Shown piece after piece: positions 44,370 through 56,062 of a stretch of 64,000 nt of DNA. Position numbers and translations under genes: made by a program. The stretch is from Kineobactrum sediminis (lineage in GTDB: Bacteria > Pseudomonadota > Gammaproteobacteria > Pseudomonadales > Halieaceae), in contig NZ_PKLZ01000008.1 in the NCBI RefSeq assembly GCF_002868715.1, positions 372,001 through 436,000 of the forward strand, read 5' to 3'. Below the pieces are notes generated by a model, which was given only the letters and a program-made list of their open reading frames with translations, ran no database searches and was not told the origin of the DNA. Numbering within the stretch: position 1 is the first letter of the stretch; every line of letters starts with the position of its first letter.

Positions 44370-45791
44370 TCAGCCTTTACTCATGTAAAGCGTCTGAATA
44401 CTGGTGTACTCCTCGAGGCCATAACGACCGAACTCAACCCCGACCCCGGACTCCTTGACCCCGCCAAAGGGCGTATCGGGCTGAATCACGGCATGGCTGT
44501 TAATCCAGGCCGTGCCGCACTCAAGGCGGCTGGCAATCTCGGCCGCGCGCTTGAGGTCCGAGGACCACACCGAACCACCCAGGCCACTGGCACTATCGTT
44601 GGCACGGCGCAGTGCATCCTCTACGTCAGTGAACTTGAGAACCGGCAAAATCGGGCCGAAAGGCTCCTCGGCGACCAGGCGCGTGCTGTCGTCAATATCA
44701 GCAACGATGGTCACCGGAAAGAAGTATCCCGGGCCGGGCATGGGCTCGCCTCCGGTCAGGAATCGGGCGCCACTGGCCCTGGCGTCTTCGGCGATGGCAC
44801 AGACTTTGTCAAACTGCTGCTTGTTCTGCACCGGGCCGAAATCGGGATCTTCGCTGCCATCTCCGGTTTTTACACTTCTGGCAATATTGGCAAGCGCTTC
44901 ACACATTTCGTCGTAAATATCCTCGTGAACATACAGGCGCTTAAGTGCAGCACAAGTCTGGCCATTATTAAACATCGCAGTAGCGAATATCTTGGGCGCA
45001 ATTGCGGCAACGTCCACGTCCGGCAGCACGATGGCGGCGTCGTTGCCGCCCAGCTCCAGGGTGAGTCGCTTCAGGTTCACCGATGCATTCTGCATGATCT
45101 TCTTGCCGGTCGCCGTCGAACCGGTAAAAACGATCTTGTTGATATCCGGATGCGTCGTCATTGCGGCTCCCAGACTGCCATCTCCGGTAACAACATTGAA
45201 AACACCGGGAGGCAACAGGTCATTCACAATCTCGGCAAAGCGCAAGGTTGTCAGCGGCGTATATTCCGACGGTTTCAACACTACCGTATTGCCACTGCGT
45301 AAAGCGGGCATCACGTGCCAGATCGCGATCATCAGGGGATAGTTCCAGGGCGTAATGGACCCCACCACGCCCAGGGGCTTGCGATGGACTTCAATCCTCG
45401 CTTCGTCGTTGTCCTGAATGACGTCTACAGGCAGGTCGAGATCCGCAGAAGCATGACACCAGGCCAGAGCGCCACCAATCTCAAAACCCGCCCCAAAACC
45501 GGCAAAACCATTCGGCGGCTTTCCCTGTTCAAGCGTCAACAGGTTGGACAACTCGGCGCTGTGCGCTTCGATAGCCGCACCAATTGCGTGCACCAGTTCG
45601 GCGCGTTCATTTTCGGGGCGTGCGCTCCAGGCCGGGAACGCTGCCCTGGCGGCGGCAACGGCCTGGTCAAGATGCGCTGTCGTTGCCCGGGGACATTCGG
45701 CCAGCACCTTTTCGTTCGCCGGATTGATGACCGGAAACGTTGAATCGGACACTACCTTCTGCCCATTAATAATCATGTGATATTCAGTCAT
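44370..45791 (-). CDS. Aldehyde dehydrogenase, probable (aryl)acetaldehyde dehydrogenase
   Basis: The 473-residue ALDH shows ITPWNYPL, FTGSTATGKKI (NAD site), the catalytic Glu in LELGGNDAA and the catalytic Cys in NNGQTCAA. It oxidises aldehydes to acids with NAD(P). As first gene before aauB it most likely handles the aldehyde released by the amine dehydrogenase, such as phenyl-, hydroxyphenyl- or indole-acetaldehyde. It is cytoplasmic, so the aldehyde must cross the inner membrane. Confidence 0.92.
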   Translation of the reverse strand: MTEYHMIINGQKVVSDSTFPVINPANEKVLAECPRATTAHLDQAVAAARAAFPAWSARPENERAELVHAIGAAIEAHSAELSNLLTLEQGKPPNGFAGFGAGFEIGGALAWCHASADLDLPVDVIQDNDEARIEVHRKPLGVVGSITPWNYPLMIAIWHVMPALRSGNTVVLKPSEYTPLTTLRFAEIVNDLLPPGVFNVVTGDGSLGAAMTTHPDINKIVFTGSTATGKKIMQNASVNLKRLTLELGGNDAAIVLPDVDVAAIAPKIFATAMFNNGQTCAALKRLYVHEDIYDEMCEALANIARSVKTGDGSEDPDFGPVQNKQQFDKVCAIAEDARASGARFLTGGEPMPGPGYFFPVTIVADIDDSTRLVAEEPFGPILPVLKFTDVEDALRRANDSASGLGGSVWSSDLKRAAEIASRLECGTAWINSHAVIQPDTPFGGVKESGVGVEFGRYGLEEYTSIQTLYMSKG

Positions 45792-45819
45792 TGGAACTCC
45801 ATTAAACTACGTGAATGCC

Positions 45820-48012
45820 CTAGAAACTATAGGTAACCGTTGCCCCGTACCAGCGTGGCGGCGCATACACTTCTTCGCTGATGCCCAGCAAGCCAAGGTC
45901 AAGGTTGTAAAGGCGATAGACTTCGTCGCCGGCATTCTTCACCCAACCGGCAACTTCCCAGTTATCATTGGCGCTGGTATAGGACAGCCGCGCATTCCAG
46001 ACCATGTATTCATCTTCGAAGGAAATCTGCGAGTTGGTTGCCTCGATATACTGGTCGTCATTCCAGACGCCGTCTACCTGGGCCGCCATCCTGCCGCCCA
46101 TCACGTCCCACTCGTAACGTATCAGGGCATTCAGGCTGAGTGCGGGGGCGTTCGGAAATTCGGTTTCTACCGTGCCACCAAATACGTCCGGTACCGCGTC
46201 AACGGTAGAATCTATGTAGGCCGCACCGAGGAGGATATCCAGGCCATCCATCGGGTAAAGGGTCAGCTCCAGCTCGCCGCCCTGGGAGCTCGCATCAGAG
46301 TTGGTGACCTGGGGGGTCAGGCCCAGGATCGAGAACGCCTGATAGTCCTCGTAATCGTAGTAGTACACCGCAGCATTGATTCGTGCCACGGTGCCAAACT
46401 CCGCCTTGACCCCGAATTCATAGGACAACAGCGTCTCCTCGCCGTGTTTCAGGTTGCCCGGATCAATGGCAGCGACGGTGCCCAAAGGATCTATCGACCA
46501 GTTGCCGCCCTTGATACCCCGGCTGATGGAGCCGTACACCAGGGTGTCGTTCTCAGTCACGTAGTTCAGCTGCAAGCGGGCTGCGACATCGTCGTATTCG
46601 ATTTCATCAAGGCCGTCAATCGGCACCGCGGCGATATCGAATACCTGCATCAGGGGGATGCCCGCCTCGGGTTCGGCATAGCTTTGCAGGAATGACAAAT
46701 CCTTCTGGTCATCCGACCAGCGCAGACCGGCGATCAGCGTCCATGAACTGGCGAAGTCATATTCGACCTGGCCAAACACGGAAACATTACGGGAATCCAG
46801 GCTGGTATTGGTGAACTGGACCGCGGAATCAGTGGTGGCACCAGAGCCTTCAAGGATCGTTGCACCCCGCACATTCTGGCTATTGTCCGTCGTCATGTCG
46901 AGATAGTAGAGCCCGGTCTGCCAGCGCATGCGGTCACTGCCGCCGGACAGGCGAATTTCCTGGGAAAACGTTTCAAAGTCCGAATTGTTTTCATAGGGGA
47001 AAAAGAACAGGCCGCCACCGGCGTCCTCCAGGTAGTCCTTATCCAGGTCCATGTAGTTGGTGATAGACACCAGCTCCATGTCAGGGGAGACATTCCAGGT
47101 CAGTGTCGCCGTCACGTTGGTGGTATCGCGGCTATAGCTGCCTTCAACTGATGACGCGTGTTCCAGTTCATCGGTCAGCCGCCCCGGAACATTGGTTCCG
47201 AGGCCGGTTTCAGGATCAAAACCCGCAAAATTGATCGAGTAGGTGCCGGACGGCACGTCATCATCTTTTGATTTCGTTACCCGTAAATCGACCAGGAAAT
47301 CGTCAGTGACATCAACCTGCATGGAACCACGAATGGTATAACCATCGGCGCCATGGGCATCGCGGATGCCGGGGACCACCGATTCGGTATAGCCATCGTA
47401 CTCTTCCCAGCGCCCGGCCAGGCGACCGCGCACGGTCTCCGTACCACCACCGATTGCACCTTCAAAGGCGCGCTGGTCAAACTCACCGACGGTGGCTTTC
47501 AGGTAGCCGTTCAAATCGGTGTCAACCGCACCGTTGGTCAGGTAATGCACCAGGCCACCGGTTGTGTTGCGACCAAACAGCGTGCCCTGCGGGCCGCGCA
47601 ATACTTCCACCCGACCAACGTCGAACAGCTGGCCGTTGATGGCGTTCATGCTGGGGACATACGCACCATCCACGTAAACGGCGACCGGTGCCTCAAGGTT
47701 GTCCTGGAAGTTATTCTGGGAAATGCCGCGCAGGTTTATGATCGTGAAGGCCGGTGTAAAGGTCTGCAGCTGCATGGCGGGGACTTGCTGTGTGATGTCC
47801 ACAGAATTGGTCATCCCCAGTGAATTAAGCTGGTTACCGTCGAACGCGGTAACGGAAATACCCACATCCTGAAGGTTCTGCTCACGCTTTTGAGCGGTAA
47901 CCGTCACTTCCTCCAGGATCTGCGCCTGGATTCCTGTTGCCATGAAACAGATAGCCGCCCCACTTGCCACACGTGCGACCGCGCTTGCGAGCGGTAATTT
48001 GACAGTTTTCAT
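45820..48012 (-). CDS. TonB-dependent outer-membrane receptor (second)
   Basis: The 730-residue precursor has a signal peptide ending near IQAQ, a TonB-box-like LEEVTVTAQKR, a plug with INLRGISQNNFQDN and RVEVLRGPQGTLFGRNTTGG, and a barrel ending in YSF. It lies 28 bases upstream of the aldehyde dehydrogenase and may import the amine substrate of the cluster or a conjugate of it. It is a paralogue-class relative of the receptor at 34976, with low similarity outside plug motifs. Confidence 0.92.
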   Translation of the reverse strand: MKTVKLPLASAVARVASGAAICFMATGIQAQILEEVTVTAQKREQNLQDVGISVTAFDGNQLNSLGMTNSVDITQQVPAMQLQTFTPAFTIINLRGISQNNFQDNLEAPVAVYVDGAYVPSMNAINGQLFDVGRVEVLRGPQGTLFGRNTTGGLVHYLTNGAVDTDLNGYLKATVGEFDQRAFEGAIGGGTETVRGRLAGRWEEYDGYTESVVPGIRDAHGADGYTIRGSMQVDVTDDFLVDLRVTKSKDDDVPSGTYSINFAGFDPETGLGTNVPGRLTDELEHASSVEGSYSRDTTNVTATLTWNVSPDMELVSITNYMDLDKDYLEDAGGGLFFFPYENNSDFETFSQEIRLSGGSDRMRWQTGLYYLDMTTDNSQNVRGATILEGSGATTDSAVQFTNTSLDSRNVSVFGQVEYDFASSWTLIAGLRWSDDQKDLSFLQSYAEPEAGIPLMQVFDIAAVPIDGLDEIEYDDVAARLQLNYVTENDTLVYGSISRGIKGGNWSIDPLGTVAAIDPGNLKHGEETLLSYEFGVKAEFGTVARINAAVYYYDYEDYQAFSILGLTPQVTNSDASSQGGELELTLYPMDGLDILLGAAYIDSTVDAVPDVFGGTVETEFPNAPALSLNALIRYEWDVMGGRMAAQVDGVWNDDQYIEATNSQISFEDEYMVWNARLSYTSANDNWEVAGWVKNAGDEVYRLYNLDLGLLGISEEVYAPPRWYGATVTYSF

Positions 48013-48151
48013 AGATGTCCCCTTCAGATGATTATTTCAGCTATTTTAAGAACCCATTAAACCAGACCCCGCCAATCATATATTGGATGGCAGGGAACTC
48101 GTAACTTGACTGAGAGCGAAGCGTACTCGGTGGAGAGTGATGAAAACCGGC

Positions 48152-49144
48152 TCAGGTATCGGCCGCACGGCCATCGAGGGATAATTTGCGAAAACGTGCA
48201 GGCGCTTCGCCAAATTCGGATTTGAATACCCGACTGAAGTGCGATGAATCCTTGAATCCGGAACGGTAAGCGATTTCGCAGACGGTGAAATGAGCGAATG
48301 AAGGGTCCGATAGCGCCAGACGACTGACATGCAGGCGCATGTTCTGGATATAACGGGAAACGGAAACGCTCTCATTCTCAAATAACATATGGAGATAACG
48401 CGTTGAAATATTGTGCGCGGCAGCGATCCACTCGGGCGCCAGACGCTCATCTTCGAGATGTTTGCGAATAAACTGCTTGATTCGATGCAAATACTCAATC
48501 TTGACACCATTGCTATGCAAATCCCTGCGCTGGGTCTCCTGAGTATAGCCCAGAGTAGTTGCCAGCAAATCAATAACATTCGCTTCCAGGCGCTGGGCAA
48601 GCACCCCGTCTATAGTATCCAGCTTCCGCGCGATTGATATGACAAACTGGGAAAACAGGCCATTGGCGCCCTCGCTTGACTCCATACGCATGCCCAGGTG
48701 TCGCTCTGGCTGGTGCACGCAGTCCTCCATCAGGCTCGACGGCACCGCCAGCACAACCTGGGAATAGTCGCAGGCGAAGTGCAGTTCATAGGGCTCGGAA
48801 CTCAAACAGACGGTAAAGTCCCCCGGCTGCAGCAATGCCTCCCGGCCCCGCTGCATGACAAGACTCTGCCCTTCCACCTGCACCTTCACCAGGTAGGTTG
48901 AGTCCGAAACCTGGCCAATATGTCGCCGACGCCGGTAAACATCCAGGGGAGTGCTCTTGACGGCAGCAAACCCGAGCTGCCCGAGTTGTCTTGAATCCAG
49001 TATCCCCCGGAATTCTCCTGCATAATCACGTGCAGTTTCACAATCCATCGGGAAAAAGGTGTCGGTAACCTGGCAGTCAAACTGCTCAAGAGACGCTGGT
49101 AGCGCAAGCCCCGCCTGGCCAGGGTGATAGTCAGGAGTGGTCAT
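48152..49144 (-). CDS. AraC-family regulator, FeaR-like
   Basis: The 330-residue protein has an N-terminal AraC-binding-like domain (REALLQPGDFTVCLSSEPY cupin-type strand) and a C-terminal AraC helix-turn-helix pair (ISTRYLHMLFENE, VCEIAYRSGFKDSSHFSRVFK). The N-terminal type is that of FeaR, which controls phenylethylamine oxidation in E. coli, so control of the adjacent amine cluster is plausible. The start overlaps the transporter stop as TGATG, so it is coupled to actP. Confidence 0.87.
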   Translation of the reverse strand: MTTPDYHPGQAGLALPASLEQFDCQVTDTFFPMDCETARDYAGEFRGILDSRQLGQLGFAAVKSTPLDVYRRRRHIGQVSDSTYLVKVQVEGQSLVMQRGREALLQPGDFTVCLSSEPYELHFACDYSQVVLAVPSSLMEDCVHQPERHLGMRMESSEGANGLFSQFVISIARKLDTIDGVLAQRLEANVIDLLATTLGYTQETQRRDLHSNGVKIEYLHRIKQFIRKHLEDERLAPEWIAAAHNISTRYLHMLFENESVSVSRYIQNMRLHVSRLALSDPSFAHFTVCEIAYRSGFKDSSHFSRVFKSEFGEAPARFRKLSLDGRAADT

Positions 49145-50745
49145 CAGTGTGGTACCCCTTGTATGTCCTGGTTCCGCTCGCCAAACTCTGAACGTATCAG
49201 CAGATCGTGAAAATTCTGCCGATCCACCACCCCTCGAGGGGAAGCGTCCAGATACGACACGGCCGCCATTGTGATGACCGCCAGTGGTAGCGTAAACAAT
49301 GCCGGGTAATCATAGGGAAACAGGGCCTGCTCGAACCCCAGGACCGATACCCACACCTGCGGACCCACCACGATCAGCGATATTGAAGAAACCAACCCGA
49401 CCAGCGCACCCGCAATCGCGCCCCGTGTTGTAAGCTGCGACCAGTAAAGCGACAGGAACAGGATTGGGAAGTTGACCGAGGCGGCAACAACCATGGGCAT
49501 GGTGGCAATGAATGCGACATTTTCGTTCTGGAAAAGGATTCCCAGTACAATTGCTATGACCCCTATCACAATGGTCGTTAGCCGGGTGAGCATCAATTCC
49601 CTGCGCGGCTCGGGTGCGCCCTTGCATATTACCTGTGCGTAAAGATCATGGGAAATCGCCGCGGCCCCTGAAACCGTCAGGCCGGCCACAACAGCAAGGA
49701 TGGTGGCAAATGTTACCGCCGACATGAAGCCGGTTAAAAGATTACCACCCACAGCGGTCGAAAGGTGAATAGCCGCCATATTACTGCCGCCGATCAACCC
49801 GCCCTCTTCTGTAAAAAATTGAGGATCCCCGTACAGAAATGCTACGGCGCCAAAGCCTATGATCACCAGTGCAAGATAAAAATAGCCCATGAATAACGAG
49901 GCATAAAATGCTGACTTCTTGGCTTCATGCATGTCCGGTACGGTAAACAGGCGCATCAGGATGTGGGGTAACCCCAGGGTGCCGAACAGCATGGACACGA
50001 GAATCGTGGTGACCTGTACGGGGTCGTCGAACAACACGCCCGGCGCCAGGATTTCCTCACCCCGTGGATGATTGCTCACCGCCGTCGCAAATAGCGATTC
50101 AAAACTGAAACCACTCATGGCCATAACGAGGAACGCCGTAATGGTGACACCCGTCATTAGCAGTATAGCCTTTATAATCTGCACCCAGGTAGTTGCCAGC
50201 ATCCCGCCAAACGTGACATAGGCCAGTACCAGAATACTGATCACAATAACCGCCACCTCATAGGGCAGGCCAAAAAGCAGTTCAATGAGCTTACCTGCAC
50301 CGACCATCTGGGCAATAAGGTAAAGGATAACCACCACGATGGTCGCGCTCGCGGCAACTATACGTATCCTGGTACGGTCGAGGCGCTGCGACACCACATC
50401 AACAAAAGTGAAGCTACCCAGGTTGCGCACCCGACGTGCAAGCAGAAACAGCAGTAACGGCCAGGCGGCAAAAGCGCCGAGAGCCAGGACCAGGCCATCA
50501 AAACCGCCGAGGAACACCAGTCCGGTAATACCCAGGAACGAGGCTGCCGACATGAAATCGCCTGCAATGGCGGTTCCATTCTGCAACCCTGACATTTGCC
50601 CGCCTGCCGTATAGAAGTCGGCGCTACTCCTGGTGCGACGCGATGCCCAGTAACTGACCAGCAAGGTGGCCACCACAAACGCCAGGAACATGCCAATGGC
50701 CAGGGGATCCAGTGGTTGCAGGGGCGCGTTTCCAGACAGGGCCAC
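49144..50745 (-). CDS. actP: Sodium:solute symporter (ActP-like)
   Basis: The 533-residue membrane protein has about 13 predicted helices and the SSS-family pattern (FYTAGGQMSGLQNGTAIAGDFMSAASFLG). It pairs with the small DUF485 protein upstream, as in yjcH-actP of E. coli, and would import acetate or another short monocarboxylate with Na+. Its place between a FeaR-like regulator and DUF485 raises the chance that it carries an arylacetate, but acetate is the family default. Confidence 0.9.
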   Translation of the reverse strand: MALSGNAPLQPLDPLAIGMFLAFVVATLLVSYWASRRTRSSADFYTAGGQMSGLQNGTAIAGDFMSAASFLGITGLVFLGGFDGLVLALGAFAAWPLLLFLLARRVRNLGSFTFVDVVSQRLDRTRIRIVAASATIVVVILYLIAQMVGAGKLIELLFGLPYEVAVIVISILVLAYVTFGGMLATTWVQIIKAILLMTGVTITAFLVMAMSGFSFESLFATAVSNHPRGEEILAPGVLFDDPVQVTTILVSMLFGTLGLPHILMRLFTVPDMHEAKKSAFYASLFMGYFYLALVIIGFGAVAFLYGDPQFFTEEGGLIGGSNMAAIHLSTAVGGNLLTGFMSAVTFATILAVVAGLTVSGAAAISHDLYAQVICKGAPEPRRELMLTRLTTIVIGVIAIVLGILFQNENVAFIATMPMVVAASVNFPILFLSLYWSQLTTRGAIAGALVGLVSSISLIVVGPQVWVSVLGFEQALFPYDYPALFTLPLAVITMAAVSYLDASPRGVVDRQNFHDLLIRSEFGERNQDIQGVPH

Positions 50746-50746
50746 C

Positions 50747-51007
50747 CTAAACGTCCTCTCCAGAGCGTGTCGTCGCCTGGTTCAGCAGCAGAAAGAGGAG
50801 TTCCAACAGGATAAATGTGACGATAAGGCCGCAGAACATCAGCAGGGACCCGGTGATGTGGGATTTGCCCAGCCGCTGGGCCAGAATGCTGCCGAACTCG
50901 GTCCAGTTAAGGATAAAGGCGAAATAGAGCACCAGGGTTGTCATGGAGAACAGCATTCGGCGGCGAGTCCGGCTCTTGATTACCGCCAGTTTCTGGTCGT
51001 GGTTCAA
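50747..51007 (-). CDS. DUF485 small membrane protein (YjcH-like)
   Basis: The 86-residue protein has two membrane helices (MLFSMTTLVLYFAFILNW and SLLMFCGLIVTFILLELLFLLL) separated by a short loop. DUF485 proteins are encoded directly before ActP-type symporters. It ends one base before the symporter start. Confidence 0.88.
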   Translation of the reverse strand: MNHDQKLAVIKSRTRRRMLFSMTTLVLYFAFILNWTEFGSILAQRLGKSHITGSLLMFCGLIVTFILLELLFLLLNQATTRSGEDV

Positions 51008-51090
51008 AGCATTCCCTTTCCGCAGGTTCTGTCTGGAGGTAAAGCTGCCCCGCTGACTATACCAAAAGCGTGCTGTGCCCTGTCAATAAT

Positions 51091-51102
51091 TTCAGGCCTG
51101 AA
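51091..51102. promoter_or_regulatory. Palindrome in the actP/acnA divergent promoter
   Basis: TTCAGGCCTGAA is a perfect 12-base palindrome in the 223-base gap between the DUF485 gene and acnA. It could be an operator for either side; no matching copy was seen elsewhere. The rest of the gap shows no further recognised element. Confidence 0.3.
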
Positions 51103-51230
51103 GTATTTGCGCATACAAAGTGGCGCGGCGCCATCCCCTGTCAGAGCCAACGTGTACCTGCACAGCAGGCCTGCATTGCTGCTATAGTCACGCAAGGCAA
51201 ATAACGACGGCACCAACCGAGGAGACATTT

Positions 51231-53963
51231 ATGGCCACTCAATACAGCCGGGAGCAGATACTCTCAATCAATGATGGTCGCTACACGATCTATCCTCTGG
51301 ATCAGGCAAGTGCCGGCGGGGACACAAGCACACTGCCCTATTCGCTCAAGCTGCTGCTGGAGAACCTGTTGCGCCACGGCAATGAAGACTTCGTAAGTGA
51401 CGGCGATATTGAAGCCCTGGCAAACTGGGACCCCACGGCGACACCCGCGCAGGAGATTGCCTTTGTACCGGCAAGGGTATTGTTGCAGGATTTTACCGGT
51501 GTACCGGCGATTGTAGACCTCGCGGCAATGCGCGATGCCATGGTTGAACTCGGTGGCGAACCCGGCAGGATCAACCCCTTGTCCCCGGTGGAACTGGTGA
51601 TTGACCATTCGGTCATGGTCGACTTTTTCGGGGCCGATGATTCGCTGACCCGCAACACCGACATCGAGATTCAACGCAATCTGGAGCGCTACCAGTTTCT
51701 GCGCTGGGGCCAGGAGGCCTTTGACAACTTTCGTGTCGTACCCCCTGGAACAGGCATTGTTCACCAGGTAAACCTTGAATTTCTCGCGCGTGGCGTCTTC
51801 ACTGCGACGCAAGGTGACCGAACTGTCGCCTATCCCGACACGCTGGTAGGCACTGATTCCCATACGACGATGATCAACGCCCTGGGAGTATTGGGCTGGG
51901 GTGTGGGCGGCATTGAGGCGGAGGCCGCCATGCTGGGGCAACCGGTGACCATGCTCATTCCCGAAGTGGTTGGTTTCAGGCTCAACGGGCAATTGCCCGA
52001 GGGCACTACCGCCACGGACCTGGTGCTTACCGTTACCCAACAACTGCGCAGCCACGGTGTCGTCGGCAAATTTGTCGAGTTCTTCGGCCCCGGCCTGCAA
52101 CACCTGAGCCTGGCTGATCGGGCGACCATCGCCAATATGGCACCCGAGTACGGCGCCACCTGCGGCATTTTCCCGGTGGATGCGGAAACCATCAACTATT
52201 TGCGCCTCACCGGGCGTACCGAAGAGCAGCTGGCCCTCATTGAGGGCTACATGAAGGCCATGGGCATGTGGCATGACGAAAACAGCCCCGAGGCCCGTTA
52301 CAGCGCGACCCTGACCCTGGAGCTGGAAGATGTGGTGCCGTCCCTGGCGGGCCCCAAGCGGCCCCAGGACAGGATCGCGCTCACCGACAGCAAAACGGCT
52401 TTCGTTAAAGTGCTCCAGGAGTTTCAACAGCTCGCCGTGGTCTCGACCGAAGAGGGCGACTGGGCAGAGGAAGGTGGCCAGCCTGCCAGCAACGAAGCCA
52501 TTGCGCTGAACGGCATTACCGTCAAACGTAAAGACGGCAGTTTTCAGCTGGAGCACGGCGCTGTGGTTATTGCGGCGATTACCAGCTGCACCAATACCTC
52601 CAATCCCGCGGTACTGGTAGCCGCGGGCCTGGTCGCGCGCAAGGCCCGGCAGCTGGGACTGAAAACCAAGCCCTGGGTAAAGACCAGCCTCGCGCCCGGC
52701 TCCAAAGTAGTCACCGAATATCTTGAAAAGACCGGCCTGCTTGACGATTTGGAAGCACTCGGCTTCTATATTGTGGGTTACGGTTGTACCACCTGCATTG
52801 GCAATTCGGGGCCGCTTCCGGATGATATCGACGCCGCAATCCGCACCGCCAACCTGTTTGCCACTTCGGTACTGTCCGGTAACCGCAACTTCGAAGGCCG
52901 CATCCACCAGGATGTGCGAGGCAATTACCTGGCCTCGCCCCCATTGGTGGTCGCCTACGCGCTGGCCGGCAATATGGGTGTCGACCTCTATAAGGATCCA
53001 CTGGGCCATACGGAGGATGGAGCACCCATCACTCTGCGCGACCTGTGGCCGACCAATCAGGAAATCCGCACGATTGTCGATTCCGCCGTCAATGCAGACA
53101 TGTTCCGCAGTAAGTATGCTGATGTTTATACCGGCAACGACACCTGGAATACATTGCCGGTGGCCGATAGTGAGCTTTACCCGTGGCCGGACTCCACCTA
53201 TGTGCGCAAGCCGACTTTTTTCAAGGACATATCCGCCACAGTGCCCACCGTCAAAGCGCTGGAGGGTGGCCGCTGCCTGGTCAAGGCAGGCGACAGTGTT
53301 ACCACGGACCACATATCTCCCGCCGGCGCCATTGCGCCAGACAGCCCGGCCGGACGTTATCTGCAGGAACAGGGTGTCGATATTGCAGATTTCAATTCCT
53401 ATGGCTCGCGCCGCGGCAACCATGAGGTCATGGTCAGGGGCACCTTTGCCAACGTTCGCATGCGCAACCAGCTCGCCCCCGCCACGGAGGGTAGCTGGAC
53501 GACCTGCTTCCTGGATGGTGAAGTGACCTCGATTTACGAGGCCGCGGAGCGCTACCATGCCGCCGGTGTTCCTTTGGTAGTACTCGCCGGCAAGGAATAC
53601 GGCACCGGCTCATCGCGAGACTGGGCGGCCAAGGGACCTTCACTGCTCGGCGTCAGCGTTGTCATTGCGGAAAGCTTTGAGCGTATTCACCGCTCCAACC
53701 TGATCGGCATGGGTATTTTGCCCCTGCAGTTCGAAGCCGGGACAACCGCGGAAACTCTTGGCCTGACTGGCGAAGAGACATTCACTATCCCTGCCGTTGA
53801 ACCAGACCAGAGCAGCGTACAGGTCACCGCCACCCCACCCGGCGGCGAACCGGTGACCTTCGACGTACGGGTCCGCATTGATACCCCCAACGAGTATTCC
53901 TACTACCAGAACGGCGGCATTCTCCATTACGTATTACGCCGCCTGGCGGGAAGCGGGGACTAA
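51231..53963 (+). CDS. acnA: Aconitate hydratase A
   Basis: The 910-residue protein aligns with AcnA/IRP-type aconitases. The [4Fe-4S] cysteines are visible in ITSCTNTSN and [11 protein letters not shown], and substrate-site elements in [11 protein letters not shown] and GTDSHTTM; the C-terminal swivel domain has [15 protein letters not shown]. It isomerises citrate and isocitrate in the citric acid cycle. ATG at 51231 follows CCGAGGAGAC; a longer frame upstream is not preferred. It is divergent from the actP operon and followed by the palindromic repeat cluster. Confidence 0.96.
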   Translation: MATQYSREQILSINDGRYTIYPLDQASAGGDTSTLPYSLKLLLENLLRHGNEDFVSDGDIEALANWDPTATPAQEIAFVPARVLLQDFTGVPAIVDLAAMRDAMVELGGEPGRINPLSPVELVIDHSVMVDFFGADDSLTRNTDIEIQRNLERYQFLRWGQEAFDNFRVVPPGTGIVHQVNLEFLARGVFTATQGDRTVAYPDTLVGTDSHTTMINALGVLGWGVGGIEAEAAMLGQPVTMLIPEVVGFRLNGQLPEGTTATDLVLTVTQQLRSHGVVGKFVEFFGPGLQHLSLADRATIANMAPEYGATCGIFPVDAETINYLRLTGRTEEQLALIEGYMKAMGMWHDENSPEARYSATLTLELEDVVPSLAGPKRPQDRIALTDSKTAFVKVLQEFQQLAVVSTEEGDWAEEGGQPASNEAIALNGITVKRKDGSFQLEHGAVVIAAITSCTNTSNPAVLVAAGLVARKARQLGLKTKPWVKTSLAPGSKVVTEYLEKTGLLDDLEALGFYIVGYGCTTCIGNSGPLPDDIDAAIRTANLFATSVLSGNRNFEGRIHQDVRGNYLASPPLVVAYALAGNMGVDLYKDPLGHTEDGAPITLRDLWPTNQEIRTIVDSAVNADMFRSKYADVYTGNDTWNTLPVADSELYPWPDSTYVRKPTFFKDISATVPTVKALEGGRCLVKAGDSVTTDHISPAGAIAPDSPAGRYLQEQGVDIADFNSYGSRRGNHEVMVRGTFANVRMRNQLAPATEGSWTTCFLDGEVTSIYEAAERYHAAGVPLVVLAGKEYGTGSSRDWAAKGPSLLGVSVVIAESFERIHRSNLIGMGILPLQFEAGTTAETLGLTGEETFTIPAVEPDQSSVQVTATPPGGEPVTFDVRVRIDTPNEYSYYQNGGILHYVLRRLAGSGD

Positions 53964-53973
53964 CCAAACCCCC

Positions 53974-53998
53974 GGGGTCAGGTCTCGCATTGTTGCAT
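53974..53998 (+). repeat. REP-like unit, copy 1
   Basis: A 25-base unit beginning GGGGTCAGGTCTCGCATTGT and ending TGCAT. Identical units occur at 54022-54046 (same strand) and, inverted, at 54063-54087 and 54111-54135. Confidence 0.85.
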
Positions 53999-54017
53999 TT
54001 GGGCGTGAGGCTTAAAC

Positions 54018-54091
54018 GGCTGGGGTCAGGTCTCGCATTGTTGCATGCGCCCCAATGTGCGCATGCAACAATGCGAGACCTGACCCCAGCC
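54018..54091. repeat. Long perfect inverted repeat built from REP-like units 2 and 3
   Basis: Bases 54018-54050 and 54059-54091 are exact reverse complements, a 33-bp stem with an eight-base loop. Each arm contains one 25-base unit (54022-54046 and 54063-54087). The hairpin lies 54 bases after acnA and 155 bases before atpD, so it may end or protect transcripts. The units resemble REP sequences associated with REP-associated tyrosine transposases, of which none is in the window. Confidence 0.85.
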
Positions 54092-54110
54092 ACCTACCCA
54101 GTACGGGCAA

Positions 54111-54135
54111 ATGCAACAATGCGAGACCTGACCCC
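54111..54135 (-). repeat. REP-like unit, copy 4
   Basis: An inverted 25-base unit identical to copy 1; copies 1 and 4 can pair around the central hairpin. Confidence 0.85.
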
Positions 54136-54240
54136 AAGTGCTTTTTGTTTGTTTTCATCTATTGAAGAATATCAATGACGCTGTAATCCCTCTCGCATGA
54201 TGATGCCTTCCTTGAACTGATATCGTCGAAGCAGGAATGA

Positions 54241-56054
<1,814 letters not shown>

Positions 56055-56062
<8 letters not shown>

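Noticed and set aside
48072-48086. CCAAT-ATTGG inverted repeat in the gap between the second receptor and the AraC gene
   Set aside because: Five-base arms are too short to separate from chance and no second copy was found.
51264-53558. Long minus-strand open frame of about 764 codons opposite acnA
   Set aside because: It is a shadow of acnA; the plus frame has all aconitase motifs and the minus translation resembles no known family.
53974-54135. CRISPR array
   Set aside because: Units alternate in orientation and spacing is uneven (23, 16 and 23 bases); no cas genes are present.
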